Of a stretch of 64,000 nucleotides of DNA, positions 63,166 to 64,000 are shown piece by piece. The stretch's first letter is position 1; each line of letters opens with the position of its first letter. The stretch is taken from the NCBI GenBank assembly GCA_018268595.1, contig JAFDWH010000021.1, positions 124,001 through 188,000 of the forward strand, written 5' to 3'. Source of the stretch: Actinomycetota bacterium. GTDB taxonomy: Bacteria; Actinomycetota; Thermoleophilia; Solirubrobacterales; Solirubrobacteraceae. The notes beneath the pieces are model-generated. The model worked only from the letters and a program-made list of their open reading frames with translations. It was not told the origin of the DNA and searched no databases. The position numbers and the translations under genes are program-made.

Positions 63166-63171
63166 TACGCT
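63166..63171 (+). promoter_or_regulatory. TANNNT -10 box (TACGCT) before the decayed gene
   Basis: TACGCT ends 6 bases before the ATG at 63178. It is the same hexamer as before the methyltransferase at 51751, which suggests the promoter is still preserved. Confidence 0.4.
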
Positions 63172-63177
63172 GCTCCG

Positions 63178-63655
63178 ATGCGACGCCTGCTCGCCGGCTC
63201 GCCACGCTCGTGCTGCTGGACGCGGGCGCCCTGCTGCTGCTGAGCGCGCTGCTGCCCGGCTTCCACGCCGACAGCTTCGGCGCCGCGCTGATCCTCGCGC
63301 TGCTGCTCGCGCTCGCGAACGCGCTCGTGTGGCCGCTCCTGATCCGCGTCGCGCTGCCGTTCTCGACGCGCTGCGCACGCATCCCGGGATCGGCTTCGTG
63401 CTGGTGCGCTCGGCCGCGTTCGAGGAGCTCGTTGGCTCGCACGGCGGCCTCGGCGGCGGCCAGTCGCACCCGTTCGTGCTGCACCCGGTCGCGCTGCCGT
63501 GGCCGGCCGAGGAGGTCGTCGGCGCGGAGGCGGTGCACCGCGTGCTGCGCGGCTGGCTCGCGCAGGTGGGGCAGGCGGGCTATGCGTCGACGTCGAGCGA
63601 CGCGCCGACCGCGAGCGTCGCGACGCGCACGCCCGGCGCCGCGCGCGCGACCTGA
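63178..63655 (+). pseudogene. remnant of a holin-like (YvlD-type) membrane / phosphatase fusion gene
   Basis: The intact ancestor is inferred to be a protein with a YvlD-like N-terminus and a large extracellular type I phosphodiesterase/phosphatase domain, known in actinobacteria. From ATG 63178 the frame reads MRRLLAGSPR and stops early. Restoring one base near 63195 gives LATLVLLDAGALLLL and SFGAALILALLLALANALVW, two membrane helices. Near 63362 the frame changes again and joins abruptly to DALRTHPGIGFVLVRSAA, then to FEELVGSHGGLGGGQSHPF and VGAEAVHRVLRGWLAQVGQ (to about 63574), the usual C-terminus. At least one frameshift and two internal deletions are implied. The final bases overlap the neighbouring gene. 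Confidence 0.75.
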
Positions 63656-63999
63656 GCGGCGAACGCGAGCGCCGGCGCGCGCAGTACGGCGGCGTGGCGG
63701 CGGCGCGTGCCGAGCGGCAGCAGCGTGCCCCAGTGGATCGGCACGGCGACCGCGGGCTGGACGAGCGCGACCGCGCGTGCCGCCGCGCCCGGGTCGAGGT
63801 GGCCGGGGCCGAGCGTCGGCCCCCAGCCCCAGATCGGCACGAGCACGACGTCGACGCGGCCGCGCAGCGCCTCCATCTCCGGGTGGAGTGCGGTGTCGCC
63901 GGCGAACCAGATCCGCGCGACGAGGTAGCCGAGCGCGTCGTGCACATCACGGCCGGGGAAGCGGCGCGTCGGGTGCCACGCGCGGACCGCCGCGACCGT
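63580..63999 (-). CDS. MBL-fold metallohydrolase (UlaG/COG2220-like), partial at window edge
   Basis: The frame is open to the window end, so only the 3' part (about 139 residues) is visible. It reads AVRAWHPTRRFPGRD, ALGYLVARIWFAGDTALHPEM, DVVLVPIWGWGPTLGPGHLDP and VAVPIHWGTLLPLG. These are the metal-binding Asp and His motifs of the UlaG-like metallo-beta-lactamase superfamily. Its substrate is unknown. The ATG at 63945 is internal to the fold and not the true start. Confidence 0.88.
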   Translation of the reverse strand, partial: TVAAVRAWHPTRRFPGRDVHDALGYLVARIWFAGDTALHPEMEALRGRVDVVLVPIWGWGPTLGPGHLDPGAAARAVALVQPAVAVPIHWGTLLPLGTRRRHAAVLRAPALAFAAQVARAAPGVRVATLAVGASLDVDA

Positions 64000-64000
64000 C

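Noticed and set aside
63137-63655. A 172-aa intact gene starting at 63137
   Set aside because: The first half of this frame is an out-of-frame reading of the membrane helices; only the C-terminal part matches the phosphatase family.

Overview
This window is a very GC-rich, gene-dense actinobacterial chromosome segment. The best guess is class Thermoleophilia, order Solirubrobacterales (Conexibacter-like). That rests on the codon usage, on two paralogous exported proteins of the 'ANVMSTIAVFVVLGGGAYA' type (18.8 and 32.3 kb) that are typical of that lineage, and on several genes whose start codon lies 6-11 bases after a TANNNT box with no Shine-Dalgarno sequence. I see no phage, integrase, transposase, CRISPR array or rRNA. 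All functions are inferred from sequence by eye; no database search was run.

Layout. 0-3.5 kb: 3' end of a divergent leucyl-tRNA synthetase-like gene, then a K+-independent proton pyrophosphatase. 3.6-11.1 kb: two envelope glycosyltransferases, an OmpR/HK two-component pair, a secreted PHB-depolymerase-type esterase and a DHA2-type MFS exporter. 11.2-18.1 kb: a co-oriented cluster of two APC permeases with C-terminal universal-stress domains, a small membrane protein, two TrkA-type K+ regulators and a FAD/NAD reductase. 18.1-23.8 kb: a VOC protein, tRNA-Gln(CUG), exported proteins, a CHASE2-adenylate cyclase and a Crp/Fnr regulator. 23.9-32.2 kb: a fused heterodimer-like ABC exporter and a small Cys protein sharing a bidirectional promoter, a NACHT STAND NTPase (candidate phage defence) and a succinate-semialdehyde dehydrogenase. 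32.3-40.8 kb: an exported protein, a SGNH hydrolase, Lon protease, a GT4 glycosyltransferase, small proteins and a membrane GGDEF/HD-GYP protein.

40.9-46.8 kb: a sugar ABC importer operon (ATPase, binding lipoprotein, two permeases). Its first permease has an SdrD-B-like beta domain inserted in an extracytoplasmic loop. An exported protein with extreme AGA/ATA codon use follows. 46.8-52.5 kb: two methyltransferases flank a two-gene signalling operon made of a GAF-GAF-ATPase sensor and a receiver fused to an APH-like kinase. 52.5-64 kb: a hypothetical exported protein, FetAB-type metal exporter genes, a PLD-family protein, a KAP P-loop NTPase, SbcCD, a decayed holin-like/phosphatase gene and the 3' part of a UlaG-like metallohydrolase.

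Two patterns cut across the annotation. First, compact palindromic segments sit in frame inside at least four housekeeping or transport genes (leuS, MFS, lon, sbcC), which suggests small palindromic elements that invade coding sequence. Second, the binding lipoprotein, the inserted permease domain and two other exported proteins encode arginine largely with AGA/AGG, while the cytoplasmic and membrane portions of the same operon use CGN. The most promising candidates for undescribed systems are the GAF-ATPase/receiver-kinase operon, the NACHT gene and the palindromic-element family.
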